A DNA stretch of 64,000 nt, taken from NCBI RefSeq assembly GCF_009834875.1, contig NZ_WVHT01000003.1:372001-436000 (forward strand), given 5' to 3'. Shown here piece by piece: positions 48,212 through 57,278 of this stretch. The notes beneath the pieces were generated by a model, which was given only the letters and a program-made list of their open reading frames with translations, searched no databases and was not told where the DNA came from. A program made the translations under genes and the position numbers. Each line of letters begins with the position of its first letter. The first letter of the stretch is position 1. This stretch comes from Hufsiella arboris. Its GTDB lineage: Bacteria > Bacteroidota > Bacteroidia > Sphingobacteriales > Sphingobacteriaceae.

Positions 48212-48823
48212 TCAAAGTTCATCTTCGAACAAAATGCTCAGTTGCGGATCTGTAACGCGGAATGTCTTTCGGTGGAAAGGTGTAAAACCTAAGTCGAGTA
48301 CAGCCTGCCTGTGTTTTATGGTAGGATAGCCTTTATTATTTATCCAATCGTATTCGGGATGAAGATGTGCGACACTCTGCATAAAATCATCGCGATAAGT
48401 TTTAGCAAGTATGGAAGCCGCAGCGATTGAAAAGTACTTCCCATCTCCTTTTACGATACACGAATGCGGCACCTCTGCATATTTTTTAAACCGGTTACCA
48501 TCGACAAGGATATATTGCGGACGAATATTTAGCATATCCAACGCTTTATGCATAGCCAAAAAGGAGGCGTTTAAAATATTGATACGGTCGATTTCCTCAT
48601 GATCAACACTTGCTACGGCAAAAGCGACGGCTTCCTTTTCAATGATCTCACGCAGTTTATACCTGTCTTCCGCAGATAGCTGTTTCGAATCAGTCAATAC
48701 CTCATTGTGAAATTCTCTCGGCAAAATTACTGCTGCTGCATAAACCGGTCCGGCAAGACATCCCCGACCTGCTTCATCACACCCTGCTTCTACAAAATCC
48801 TCCTGATAAAATGACAACAGCAT
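48212..48823 (-). CDS. rnhB: Ribonuclease HII
   Basis: The 203 residues have AGCDEAGRGCLAGPVYAAAV (about 13-32) with catalytic Asp and Glu, LTDSKQLS (about 40-47) and DGNRF, and HRKTFR near the C-terminus. RNase HII removes ribonucleotides and RNA primers in DNA. It is of typical length. Confidence 0.96.
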   Translation of the reverse strand: MLLSFYQEDFVEAGCDEAGRGCLAGPVYAAAVILPREFHNEVLTDSKQLSAEDRYKLREIIEKEAVAFAVASVDHEEIDRINILNASFLAMHKALDMLNIRPQYILVDGNRFKKYAEVPHSCIVKGDGKYFSIAAASILAKTYRDDFMQSVAHLHPEYDWINNKGYPTIKHRQAVLDLGFTPFHRKTFRVTDPQLSILFEDEL

Positions 48824-48867
48824 ATAAAATTTATAAACAGCAAAAATAAAAATTCATTACTTATGGT

Positions 48868-50115
48868 CTAAGAAATTTTGATCGTCAGCAAGGTAACATC
48901 GTCAGTATTCATTCTTACCTCGTGCTTATTCTGAATACTATTTAAAACGGATTTATTAAGCTTCCCGGCCGCTAGTTTACGATGGTTTACCACAAAAGCG
49001 GCAAGCTCGTCATCATCAATAAAAACATTTTCTGTTGAATTTTCGACCAGGCCGTCAGTATAGTTAAAGATCAGAGCATCTTCCTGCAAAACAAGATTTC
49101 CGGGATTAATGAAAGGAAGTTCGTCAAACGCACCGATAACCGTTGTGCCACTTTTAAGAAACTGGATTTTGTTTCCCATTACAAGGATTGGCGGATTATG
49201 TCCGGCATTCAAAAAGTGAAGCTGCCTGGTTTTTAAGTTGTACCTCGCCAGGAACATGGTGATAAAACGCTCGCCGTTTGTGTTTTCAATTATAACCTTA
49301 TTAAGTTGTTTGATGATAACGGCAAGATTAGTATCTACGGAGGCCCAGGCGCGGAGACTCGCTTGCAAGTTTGCCATTAAAAGCGCTGCTGATATTCCCT
49401 TACCGGAAACATCGGCAATGCACCACAAAAACTCATCATCATTTAACTTAATGTAGTCAAAATAGTCGCCGCCAATATTCTGATGAGGCATGTAAAGGGC
49501 TTCCATCTTAACCTGATCATTGTTTGGCAACGAGGAAGGAAACATCATGTTCTGCACTTCGCTGGCAAGCTCAACTTCGCGCTGCAAGCGTTCACGCTGT
49601 ATCCGGTCTTTGAAAAGCTTCTTATTTTCAAGCGCTACAACAATTACGTTGATCATTGTCTGCATGAAATTAAGATCATTACTCAGCAGCTCCGGTGATG
49701 TTTCAAAATCTCCAATCAATACAAAAGCGAGCATCGCACTCTTATGGTGCACCGGCACAAAATAGTTGTATTCGCGCAGCAACTCATTATGACTGGTGGC
49801 CAGGTTAGTTATCGTTTTGAGGGAATTTAACAGCTTACATATTTGCTGAAGCGTAGTCGAGCTTTCGTTATCACCGCCATACCTGCTTGTACAACCAAAC
49901 TGGTTGCCATCTTTAACCAGAAGTCGCATTTTACCCACTTTCATATGTACGCGCATAATCAGTTCCAGCATTTCGAAAAGTACAGATGCCGGCGCGTTTT
50001 TATTAATCGCGTTAGTAATTTCCAGTAAAGAGTTTAATTCTGACTGGCGTTTAAGCAAAAGCTGAATCAGCTCATTTTCAGCAGAATGTTCTGACTTTTG
50101 ATCTAAAAGGGTCAA
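48868..50115 (-). CDS. SpoIIE/RsbU-type protein phosphatase with GAF-like domain
   Basis: I place the start at TTG 50115 (TTGACCCTT, with AAAGGAAA 9 bases upstream), giving 415 residues. The longer frame to GTG 50241 would overlap the upstream gene by 53 bases. A coiled-coil region (about 12-40) leads to a GAF-like sensor domain. The PP2C domain includes GGDYFDYI, ADVSGKGISAALLMA, LNAGHNPPIL and FNYTDGLVE, with metal-binding Asp. Family members dephosphorylate anti-sigma antagonists or similar partner-switching proteins; no such partner is adjacent. Confidence 0.88.
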   Translation of the reverse strand: MTLLDQKSEHSAENELIQLLLKRQSELNSLLEITNAINKNAPASVLFEMLELIMRVHMKVGKMRLLVKDGNQFGCTSRYGGDNESSTTLQQICKLLNSLKTITNLATSHNELLREYNYFVPVHHKSAMLAFVLIGDFETSPELLSNDLNFMQTMINVIVVALENKKLFKDRIQRERLQREVELASEVQNMMFPSSLPNNDQVKMEALYMPHQNIGGDYFDYIKLNDDEFLWCIADVSGKGISAALLMANLQASLRAWASVDTNLAVIIKQLNKVIIENTNGERFITMFLARYNLKTRQLHFLNAGHNPPILVMGNKIQFLKSGTTVIGAFDELPFINPGNLVLQEDALIFNYTDGLVENSTENVFIDDDELAAFVVNHRKLAAGKLNKSVLNSIQNKHEVRMNTDDVTLLTIKIS

Positions 50116-50188
50116 GTGTGTATTTCCTTTGGTTAAGACGCCAATAAAAATATAAATATTTATTGGTTCAGGTAGAGAAATTAAAATC

Positions 50189-51319
50189 TTACCGAACCAT
50201 TCGGCCTTTCCAATGATATTTGCCAGAATTACCTGCAACACCTATATATACCATATAAACAACATGTAAACAGGTAAGAAACGGAAGATACCAAAGCAAT
50301 TGTTTCCGTTTTACGAAACTGGTGACTTCTCGCAAAAAAAACAACTCAGCCAGGAACTTAAGCACGACTGTTGCGGCAGCTAATTCGAGAAAATATCTGC
50401 TGTAAAGCCCAAGAGCGACGTTTAACAAAATTAAAAGATTAAAAAGCCAGATACATACACCTAAAACGATGATCAACTTATTTTTATAACGTGTGCTTTT
50501 CGACGCCCAGCGTTTACGCTGACGGATGAACTCTTTCAAAGTCGGCTTCGCATGCGTGTAAACAATCGCTTTACTTGATTTACAAAAACCGATTCCGTCT
50601 TTATATTTCGATGCTACTTTGTGCAAAAAAAGCTCGTCGTCGCCAGAAGCCAGATCATCTATCCCCTGAAAACCCTTTAATTCAAAAAAGACGTCTTTCT
50701 CGTAAGCCAAGTTGGCGCCATTACATGTTGAAGGCATTTTATTTCCAATGGCCGAAGCACCCAATCCGATAAGGTACAAAAACTCTAGCGTCTGCAATTC
50801 TTCAAACCTGGTCTTTTCCTCGAAATAACTCACCGGCGACGAGATCATCTTTTTACCGGTTGTTTCGTAAAACTGAATGACCGTCCTCAACCAATCCGGT
50901 CCCATCCGGCAATCGGCATCGGTGGCGACAATAAGTTTACCTGTAGCTATTTTTATAGCTTCGGTAATCGCCTTTTTCTTATAGGAATTTAAAGCTTGAT
51001 CTTCGTTTAATTTAATTAATGTAACTCCTTTTGCTGCATAGGACAGTACAATCTCTGCAGTCCGGTCCGTAGAATGGTCGTCAACAATAATAACTTCCAG
51101 GAGGTGTTTAGGATAGTTCTGTCTGAGGATATCTTCGATCGTCAGATGAATTTTCTCTTCTTCGTTACGTGCGGCAATCAACACGCTCACAGCTGTCGAC
51201 GGTTCATGAATACCATTAAACGGCAGAATTTTCGCCCATCCGCGTTTAAAGGAAATGACCATCACAACATAACAGCATGTTAATAGGCCTGTTAGAATAC
51301 TACTGATTATTATTGCCAA
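50189..51319 (-). CDS. GT2-type membrane glycosyltransferase
   Basis: The frame extends to TTG 51379, but that would overlap the upstream gene by 80 bases; TTG 51319 (LAIIISSILTG) is more likely, giving about 376 residues. A transmembrane helix at the N-terminus precedes a GT-A domain with VSVLIAARNEEEKI, VIIVDDHSTDRT, TDADCRMG (DxD) and the QRKRWASKS motif, then three or four C-terminal helices. This is the layout of polysaccharide or glycolipid synthases. It is adjacent to a flippase-like gene, suggesting lipid or exopolysaccharide glycosylation. Confidence 0.87.
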   Translation of the reverse strand: MAIIISSILTGLLTCCYVVMVISFKRGWAKILPFNGIHEPSTAVSVLIAARNEEEKIHLTIEDILRQNYPKHLLEVIIVDDHSTDRTAEIVLSYAAKGVTLIKLNEDQALNSYKKKAITEAIKIATGKLIVATDADCRMGPDWLRTVIQFYETTGKKMISSPVSYFEEKTRFEELQTLEFLYLIGLGASAIGNKMPSTCNGANLAYEKDVFFELKGFQGIDDLASGDDELFLHKVASKYKDGIGFCKSSKAIVYTHAKPTLKEFIRQRKRWASKSTRYKNKLIIVLGVCIWLFNLLILLNVALGLYSRYFLELAAATVVLKFLAELFFLREVTSFVKRKQLLWYLPFLTCLHVVYMVYIGVAGNSGKYHWKGRMVR

Positions 51320-52322
51320 AGAAGTTAAGTTTAAAAACGAATACAGAACCCAGGACCGCTGGAAGAATAAGATTAACAAACCAGATACATGATGTTGCAG
51401 CCATTACCGCGACATGCTGGTTGGTTATGTATCCAAAGAAATAAGTCGCCGTCATTCCCCGAACACCAACATCCAGCAAATCCAGTGACGGTAACGCCGA
51501 CTGAATAAAAAAAAGAATAAAAATCATCCCACACATTTCAAATCCATTTATTTCGGGGATAAGCAAATGAATGATGAGGTAATATTGAAAAGTAAACACA
51601 ACGAAACGCGCCGCACTGTATCCAAAAACTTTGAAGAGGTCTTTCAGTCGATATTTTGCCAAAATGGAAAAAAACTTCCGCAAAGGCTTGAGAAAACTAA
51701 TGCCACCAATGAGGCTATCTACCCAACGTATGTTAAAAAAGAACAAAATAAAAAATCCTGAAAAAACGGCGGCAAGGAAACCGACACCGTAAAGCAAAGA
51801 AATATCGAGGTGCATAAACTTCGCCAAAAACCAAAACATTGCCCAGGCACCTATGACGTTAGTTATAACCATTTGCCCGACCGCTCCCACTCCCATAGCA
51901 ATCGCTCCGAAAACGCGTTTCCTCGACCGTAAAAACATAATTCGGCCACCATATTCCCCAATTCGGTTTGGCGTAAAAACCGCCCAGGTTAAACCGCAAA
52001 AAACTGATTCGACAGATTTCCAGATCGTAATCCGTTCGATATTTTTAACCAGAAATTTCCACTTCAACGCTTCAAGAAACCAATTCAAAAGCATCATCAA
52101 AAAAATTACAGCTAAAACGGCCTTCACTTCCCGTATGGAAAGCTGGTGGATCAGTTCCCTAAAATCCCGAAGATTCCTGTTATTAGTTAATTGCCGGTAA
52201 ATGAAAACCGTGGCCATTACCAAAATGGACATCTTCAGAATAATACTGATAAACTTTTTCCCCTTCGGACTCAATCTGATATTTTTTGCTGCAATGTTAC
52301 CAAAACGGATACTGACAGGCAA
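51300..52322 (-). CDS. Flippase-like membrane protein (lysylphosphatidylglycerol synthase TM family)
   Basis: The 340-codon frame has no early ATG. TTG 52322 or TTG 52274 (LSPKGKKF) are likely starts, with ATG 52232 a later option. About eight hydrophobic helices are visible. FTPNRIGEYGGRIMFL and the PSLDLLDVGVRG segment fit the UPF0104/LPG_synthase_TM family, which holds flippase-like proteins and lacks the aminoacyl-transfer domain here. It probably handles lipids together with the glycosyltransferase downstream. The exact substrate is unknown. Confidence 0.82.
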   Translation of the reverse strand: MPVSIRFGNIAAKNIRLSPKGKKFISIILKMSILVMATVFIYRQLTNNRNLRDFRELIHQLSIREVKAVLAVIFLMMLLNWFLEALKWKFLVKNIERITIWKSVESVFCGLTWAVFTPNRIGEYGGRIMFLRSRKRVFGAIAMGVGAVGQMVITNVIGAWAMFWFLAKFMHLDISLLYGVGFLAAVFSGFFILFFFNIRWVDSLIGGISFLKPLRKFFSILAKYRLKDLFKVFGYSAARFVVFTFQYYLIIHLLIPEINGFEMCGMIFILFFIQSALPSLDLLDVGVRGMTATYFFGYITNQHVAVMAATSCIWFVNLILPAVLGSVFVFKLNFFGNNNQ

Positions 52323-52372
52323 TGTTTGCGCCTCAGTTTTTAGCTAATCATAAAAACTGTAATATTGCCTCC

Positions 52373-52939
52373 ATGCAAAATGACAAATCTGCTGAGCGCA
52401 TAATTTTAGGAATTGATCCGGGCACAGCAGTTATGGGCTATGGCCTTGTGAAGGAGATAAAGACTAAGATCGAATTGATCAGCCTGGGCGTAGTAAGCAT
52501 GCAGCATCTCGACGATCATCCTCTGAAATTAAAGCGGATCTTTGAGAAAACCGTTGCACTGATTGATCAGTATAATCCTGATTGCCTGGCTATAGAAGCT
52601 CCGTTTTACGGTAAAAATATCCAGGTTATGCTGAAACTTGGAAGAGCGCAAGGCGTCGCAATGGCAGCAGCTTTATCCAGAAGTTTGCCAATCTTCGAAT
52701 ACTCACCGCGAAAGATAAAACAGTCGATAACAGGAAACGGAAGTGCCACCAAAGAACAGGTCGCTGCTATGCTTCAAAGTTTACTCGGATTCAAAGAAAC
52801 GCCCGAATTTCTAGATGCAACTGACGGATTAGCTGTTTCTGTATGTCATTCATTCCAGCGGGTAACGGCTGGTAAAACATCAAAAAGCTATTCTGGCTGG
52901 GAAGCTTTTGCTCAGGACAATAAAAAAAGGATTAAATAA
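52373..52939 (+). CDS. ruvC: Holliday-junction endonuclease RuvC
   Basis: The 188 residues start at ATG 52373 (MQNDKSAERIILGIDPG); an upstream in-frame ATG at 52322 adds 17 atypical residues. The catalytic Asp in GIDPGTAVMGYG, Glu in LAIEAPFYGKN (about 74) and Asp in DATDGLAVSVCH fit RuvC. It resolves Holliday junctions with RuvAB. The C-terminal 15 residues exceed E. coli RuvC (173). Confidence 0.94.
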   Translation: MQNDKSAERIILGIDPGTAVMGYGLVKEIKTKIELISLGVVSMQHLDDHPLKLKRIFEKTVALIDQYNPDCLAIEAPFYGKNIQVMLKLGRAQGVAMAAALSRSLPIFEYSPRKIKQSITGNGSATKEQVAAMLQSLLGFKETPEFLDATDGLAVSVCHSFQRVTAGKTSKSYSGWEAFAQDNKKRIK

Positions 52940-52943
52940 CAAT

Positions 52944-53336
52944 TCAGACAACCGCTTTGATTTTTTCGGCGGTAATTGCTAGCTCCTCGTTAGTGACCTT
53001 CATTTTTGGCCTGCTAAAGTTAATATCATCCATTTGATTTAAGGGAACCAGATGTACATGAGCGTGTGGTACCTCTAAACCGATAACAGCTACGCCGATA
53101 CGTTTACATGGTATGGCCGTTTTTAGCTGACGTGCTACTTTCTTCGCAAAAAGCAGCAAACCTGTATAAAGCTCATCATCAAGGTCAAAAATATAGTCGA
53201 CCTCCTTTTTAGGAATTACTAAAACATGGCCTTCAACCAATGGTGTGATGTCCAAAAATGCAAGGTAGTTTTCGTCCTCAACAATTTTGTGGGAAGGAAT
53301 TTCGCCGTTAACAATTTTTGAAAAAATACTTGCCAT
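52944..53336 (-). CDS. HIT-family hydrolase (HinT-like)
   Basis: The 130 residues have SIFSKIVNGEIPSHKIVED (3-21), the typical HinT start, and the histidine triad VPHAHVHLVPL (about 88-98). HinT enzymes hydrolyse purine nucleotide phosphoramidates. It lies downstream of greA, separated by a terminator. Confidence 0.94.
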   Translation of the reverse strand: MASIFSKIVNGEIPSHKIVEDENYLAFLDITPLVEGHVLVIPKKEVDYIFDLDDELYTGLLLFAKKVARQLKTAIPCKRIGVAVIGLEVPHAHVHLVPLNQMDDINFSRPKMKVTNEELAITAEKIKAVV

Positions 53337-53343
53337 GGATTTA

Positions 53344-53392
53344 CTAAAAAAAATCAGGATACTAATTAAAAAGATTTAACCAGTATCCTGAG
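53344..53392 (-). terminator. Terminator of greA
   Basis: On the minus strand TCAGGATACT (53391-53382) pairs with AGTATCCTGA (53363-53354), followed by eight or more T residues. It lies between greA and the HIT gene. Confidence 0.85.
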
Positions 53393-53404
53393 CTGTTTGT
53401 TTAA

Positions 53405-53878
53405 TTACCTTGATATTTCGAGTATCTCGAATTCGATTTTTCCGGCCGGAACTTCGATCTCTGCTTTATCACCCACCGATTTTCCAAGCAATCCTTTTGC
53501 AATAGGAGATTTTACCGAAATTTTACCCGACTTCAAATCTGCTTCAGTTTCAGAAACAAGCTGATAACTCATCGTCGCCCCGTTCTTCGTATTCTTTATT
53601 TTAACAAATGACAAAGCAAGAACTTTAGTTGAATCAAGCTTCGATTCATCAATCAGTCGTGCATGAGCAAGTGTATCTTCCAGCTTGGCAATTTTTGCTT
53701 CGTGTAAGCCCTGAGCCTCTTTTGCTGCGTCATATTCAGCATTTTCAGACAAATCACCTTTATCACGTGCTTCAGCTATAGCCTTGGCAATGTTGGAACG
53801 GCCTTCTGTTTTTAAATGGTGTAATTCTTCCTTAAGTTTTTCTAAACCTTCTTTGGTGTAATAGGTAACTTCTGCCAT
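53405..53878 (-). CDS. greA: Transcription elongation factor GreA
   Basis: The 157 residues start at ATG 53878 (MAEVTYYTKEGLEKLKEELH); an upstream in-frame extension to 53956 is not typical. The N-terminal coiled coil has the acidic tip DLSENAEYDAAKEAQ (about 42-56), which acts in RNA polymerase transcript cleavage. The C-terminal domain has PIAKGLLGKSVGD. Length matches E. coli GreA (158). It has its own terminator. Confidence 0.96.
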   Translation of the reverse strand: MAEVTYYTKEGLEKLKEELHHLKTEGRSNIAKAIAEARDKGDLSENAEYDAAKEAQGLHEAKIAKLEDTLAHARLIDESKLDSTKVLALSFVKIKNTKNGATMSYQLVSETEADLKSGKISVKSPIAKGLLGKSVGDKAEIEVPAGKIEFEILEISR

Positions 53879-53979
53879 TTCACAAATTTTAATCAATCTA
53901 CAATAAAAAGAAGCAAGACTATACCGGACAGAGCTGATATAATCTTGCTTCAACAATTACGAAGGTAATATTTTCGGTT

Positions 53980-54954
53980 TTAGATTTCCAAATTTTTATA
54001 TTCAGATTTTAGCTGCCATAATTTTTCAGCCAAAACTTCGCTGATCTTTCGGTATGAATCAAACGTCCAGCCTGCGATATGTGGACTTAGCAGAACCTTT
54101 CCACTTTCTGCCAGCTCGTTAAACCACGATTGCTCTTTCAGTTTTGGAAACTTTTCTACTTCGAGTACGTCCAGGCCAGCGCCTAAGATTTTACCCGAAC
54201 GAATTGCATTTAGCACCGCCTGGGTGTTAACGATTTCGCCCCTTGCCGAGTTGATAAAAAATATAGGCTTACGAAAATGGAGTAGATATTCATCGTTTAC
54301 CAGCTGTCGCGTTTCCTTAGTCAGGGGAATATGAAGGCTTAACACATCCGAAAATTTAACAATTTCTTCCATGCTTACTTCCCTGGCATACTCATCGCTG
54401 AACCCGGTTTTATATTTGTCATAAGCAATTACCCGTACTTCGAAGCCCTTTAGCTTTTTTGCCAGGCTGCGGCCGTTGTTGCCATAACCAATTATTCCGA
54501 CAACTTTACCCTTTAGTTCGTAGCCACGATTGCTTTCACGATCCCAAATTCCGTTTCTTATCTCGATATCAGCATTGCGAAAATTATTCATCAGCGATAA
54601 AAGCATCCCAATAGCATGCTCGCCTACCGCGTCGCGATTCCCTTCCGGTGCATTGATACAGATGATGCCCCTTTCCCGTGCGGCTTCTTCGTCGATATTA
54701 TCCATTCCCGATCCCGCCCTTGCAATAAATTTAAGGTTTGTGGCGGCGTCAAGAACTTCCTTGTCAATATTAAATTTTGAACGTATCGCCAGGCCTGCAT
54801 AGGCCGAAAGATTTTCTAATGCTTCTTGTCGCGTGATTAACGGCAGGTCGTCTACGTCAAATCCAAACGATTGCACAGCTTCCTTAAATGCCGGATGCAA
54901 ATCATCGGCTATCAAAAATTTAGGTGGATTATTTTCTTGCAAGTTCAATGGCAT
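53980..54954 (-). CDS. D-2-hydroxyacid dehydrogenase, phosphoglycerate-dehydrogenase-like
   Basis: The 324 residues have GIIGYGNNGRSLAKKLKGF (about 152-170) for NAD binding. RAGSGMDNIDEEAA (about 84-97), INSARGEIVNTQAVL (catalytic Arg) and LSPHIAGWT with the catalytic His follow. It lacks a C-terminal ACT domain, so feedback control as in SerA is unlikely. It could make 3-phosphohydroxypyruvate or reduce another 2-ketoacid. It overlaps rsmA by 26 bases. Confidence 0.87.
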   Translation of the reverse strand: MPLNLQENNPPKFLIADDLHPAFKEAVQSFGFDVDDLPLITRQEALENLSAYAGLAIRSKFNIDKEVLDAATNLKFIARAGSGMDNIDEEAARERGIICINAPEGNRDAVGEHAIGMLLSLMNNFRNADIEIRNGIWDRESNRGYELKGKVVGIIGYGNNGRSLAKKLKGFEVRVIAYDKYKTGFSDEYAREVSMEEIVKFSDVLSLHIPLTKETRQLVNDEYLLHFRKPIFFINSARGEIVNTQAVLNAIRSGKILGAGLDVLEVEKFPKLKEQSWFNELAESGKVLLSPHIAGWTFDSYRKISEVLAEKLWQLKSEYKNLEI

Positions 54955-55711
54955 TAGTTAGTTCAATAAAATCATTTACGGTGAGCCTCTCTGCCCGCAA
55001 TTCTAAAAAAGCGTTATCTGCCATTTTCTCTTTGTTGATTAATGCAGACAATGCATTTCTAAGTGTTTTTCGTCGCTGGTTGAATCCGGCCTTTACAACC
55101 TGCCAGAATAGTTTTTCATCACAAGACAATGTAGTTACACCGTTTCTGGTAAGGCGGATAACCGCCGATAATACCTTTGGCGGCGGGTTAAATACCCCGG
55201 CTTTAACAGTAAACAAATATTCCACTTGGTAGTAGGCCTGTAGGAACACACTCAGGATACCATATTCCTTACTGCCGGCTTTAGCGGTACATCGTTCGGC
55301 AACTTCCTTTTGAAACATGCCTACTACTTCTGTTACCTGATCACGGTTGTCGAGCACTTTAAACAAGATCTGCGAAGAGATGTTATAAGGAAAGTTCCCG
55401 ATGATTGCCAACGGACCATTAAAATTCGCTTTAAAATCCAGTTTCAGGAAATCGCCGTTTATGAGTTTTTCACCAAGCTGCGGATACTTGCCTTCCAGGT
55501 AGCTGATTGACTCATTGTCGAGGTCGATTAAATAAGTTTGAAAACTTTCCTTTTTCAGCAAAAAGTCCGAAAGAACGCCCATGCCGGGCCCAACTTCTAA
55601 AACTTGCTTATAGCCGCTAATGCCCTGTAAACTGTTAACGATTTTTTCCGCGATATTTTTATCGGTTAAAAAATGCTGACCAAGGTGTTTTTTAGCCCGT
55701 ACTAAACTCAT
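54929..55711 (-). CDS. rsmA: 16S rRNA dimethyladenosine transferase
   Basis: The 260 residues have KKHLGQHFLTDKNIAEKIV (7-25), the SAM-binding EVGPGMGVLS (39-48) and NFPYNISSQ (motif IV, about 110). RsmA (KsgA) dimethylates two adjacent adenines in helix 45 of 16S rRNA. It is close to the usual length (about 270). Confidence 0.96.
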   Translation of the reverse strand: MSLVRAKKHLGQHFLTDKNIAEKIVNSLQGISGYKQVLEVGPGMGVLSDFLLKKESFQTYLIDLDNESISYLEGKYPQLGEKLINGDFLKLDFKANFNGPLAIIGNFPYNISSQILFKVLDNRDQVTEVVGMFQKEVAERCTAKAGSKEYGILSVFLQAYYQVEYLFTVKAGVFNPPPKVLSAVIRLTRNGVTTLSCDEKLFWQVVKAGFNQRRKTLRNALSALINKEKMADNAFLELRAERLTVNDFIELTNAIELARK

Positions 55712-55834
55712 TATGCAAAAGTAACAAAAGGTTTCAGGTTAAAGATGCAGGGTTTAGCTAGCCGTATGCTACGCAAATTCTCAAAACCAGGAATAAAGTG
55801 TTTATTTTGCAGGCATTATATCAGTTATCATTAT

Positions 55835-56890
55835 ATGAGCGACAAAGTTAAAATTGGAATATCGATCGGCGATGTAAATGGAATCGGACTGGAAGTGATC
55901 ATTAAGTCACTTGCCGACACCCGTGTACTGGATTACTTCACTCCGATAGTTTACGGACATACGAAAGTCGCGTCCTTTCACCGCAAAACTTTAGGAATCA
56001 ACGAATTCAATTTTAACGTAATTAATCAAGCATCGCAAGCCCATACAAAACGGGCAAACATGATAAATTGCTGGGAAGAAGACGTCAAGATCGAGCTTGG
56101 CCTTGCAAACGAAACCGGGGGAAAATATGCTTTCTTATCTCTCGACAGAGCGGTAAACGATCTAATTACAGGCCAAATCGATGCATTGGTAACTGCGCCA
56201 ATAAACAAACATAACATACAAAGCGATCAGTTCAGTTTTCCCGGACATACTGAATACATCCAGGATAAAGCTAAAGGCGCTGATTCGCTGATGTTTTTAG
56301 TGAGCGACGATATTCGCGTGGGAGTTGTTACCGGACATGTTCCGGTTAAAGAGGTACCTGAAAAAATTACCAAGGAAGCGATCCTTTCAAAGCTGAAACT
56401 TATGCACGAGAGCCTTAAACTCGATTTCTGGATACAAAAACCCAAAATCGCTGTTCTCGGACTTAATCCTCACGCCGGCGACAATGGCCTGATCGGCAAT
56501 GAAGAGAATGAAACGATTATTCCTGCAATAAGAGAAGCGAACGAAAAAGGAATCTTCGCTTTTGGGCCGTATCCGGCCGATGGCTTTTTCGCCAACGAGG
56601 CCTATAAAAAATTCGATGCAGTTTTAGCGATGTATCACGATCAGGGTTTGATTCCGTTTAAGCAGATTTCATTTCACAATGGCGTAAACTTTACAGCAGG
56701 ACTACCGGTGGTTCGTACATCGCCTGATCACGGCACCGGATACGATATTGCAGGAAAGAATCTCGCCTCGCCAGCATCATTCCTCGAAGCAATATTTTAT
56801 GCGGTCAACATCGTCGAAAGACGCAAAGAGATGGCGGAATTAACCTCGAACCCTCTGAAAATCACCAAACTTTCGAGGGACAGGGATTAA
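55835..56890 (+). CDS. pdxA: 4-hydroxythreonine-4-phosphate dehydrogenase
   Basis: The 351 residues start at ATG 55835 (MSDKVKIGISIGDVNGIG); an upstream in-frame extension to 55745 is atypical. SIGDVNGIG, PINKHNI, the metal-binding FPGHTEYI, GLNPHAGDNG and AMYHDQGLIPFK (with metal His) are PdxA motifs. It oxidises 4-phosphohydroxythreonine in vitamin B6 synthesis. It is slightly longer than E. coli PdxA (329). Confidence 0.96.
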   Translation: MSDKVKIGISIGDVNGIGLEVIIKSLADTRVLDYFTPIVYGHTKVASFHRKTLGINEFNFNVINQASQAHTKRANMINCWEEDVKIELGLANETGGKYAFLSLDRAVNDLITGQIDALVTAPINKHNIQSDQFSFPGHTEYIQDKAKGADSLMFLVSDDIRVGVVTGHVPVKEVPEKITKEAILSKLKLMHESLKLDFWIQKPKIAVLGLNPHAGDNGLIGNEENETIIPAIREANEKGIFAFGPYPADGFFANEAYKKFDAVLAMYHDQGLIPFKQISFHNGVNFTAGLPVVRTSPDHGTGYDIAGKNLASPASFLEAIFYAVNIVERRKEMAELTSNPLKITKLSRDRD

Positions 56891-56919
56891 ATTTTAAATC
56901 AAGTTGTGGCAATTTGTAT

Positions 56920-57040
56920 TTGCAGAGAAACGCTCTGGCCCAAACACCAATAAGATCTTCAGGCTTTCAACCTGGCCATGATGGAAGCAGCACCCGAACG
57001 ACGGGCTTGATTGAGCGTCGGCGTATGGGTACAGCAAGAA
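56920..57040 (+). ncRNA. Structured RNA candidate, possibly bacterial SRP RNA
   Basis: This gene-free stretch contains GGAAGCAGC (56983-56991), which matches a conserved part of SRP RNA helix 8, preceded by a small CCA-TGA-TGG hairpin. Flanking arms can pair: CAATAAG (56948-56954) with CTTGATTG (57006-57013, one bulge) and ACGCTC (56930-56935) with GAGCGT (57013-57018). The conserved 5' side of the SRP symmetric loop is not a clean match, so the call is tentative. The ends are approximate. Confidence 0.5.
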
Positions 57041-57228
57041 CAAACGTTAATATATAATAAGCTTTGCGCTTCAAAATCTTAAAAATCCCTTTAAATTACA
57101 TCCAGAATATACTCTTGGAAACCCAGACTTGAAAGAGGCTAAATATCTTTTCGCTATCGAATCATTTGACGCATTGCCATTCAATGTTAACTCTGTAATA
57201 ACCATCAGACAATCAAACTGAAAAAACT
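57041..57228. other. Gap with a short orphan reading frame
   Basis: Between the RNA candidate and the DUF177 promoter, the plus strand has a coding-like run of about 54 codons with no ATG (LHPEYTLGNPDLKEAKYLFA, then IESFDALPFNVNSVITIRQ), ending TGA at 57221. It may be a gene remnant or coincidence. I recognise no family. Confidence 0.25.
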
Positions 57229-57259
57229 TTTTCCGCAATGCAAAAATTCCCTATCTTTG
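57229..57259 (+). promoter_or_regulatory. Promoter of the DUF177-rpmF-plsX-fabH cluster
   Basis: TTTT (57229-57232) and TATCTTTG (57252-57259) are 19 bases apart, a good Bacteroidota promoter. The TTG start of the DUF177 gene lies 19 bases after the -7 box, leaving a very short 5' leader. Confidence 0.65.
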
Positions 57260-57278
57260 CAGGCTCAATTGTCGTGCT

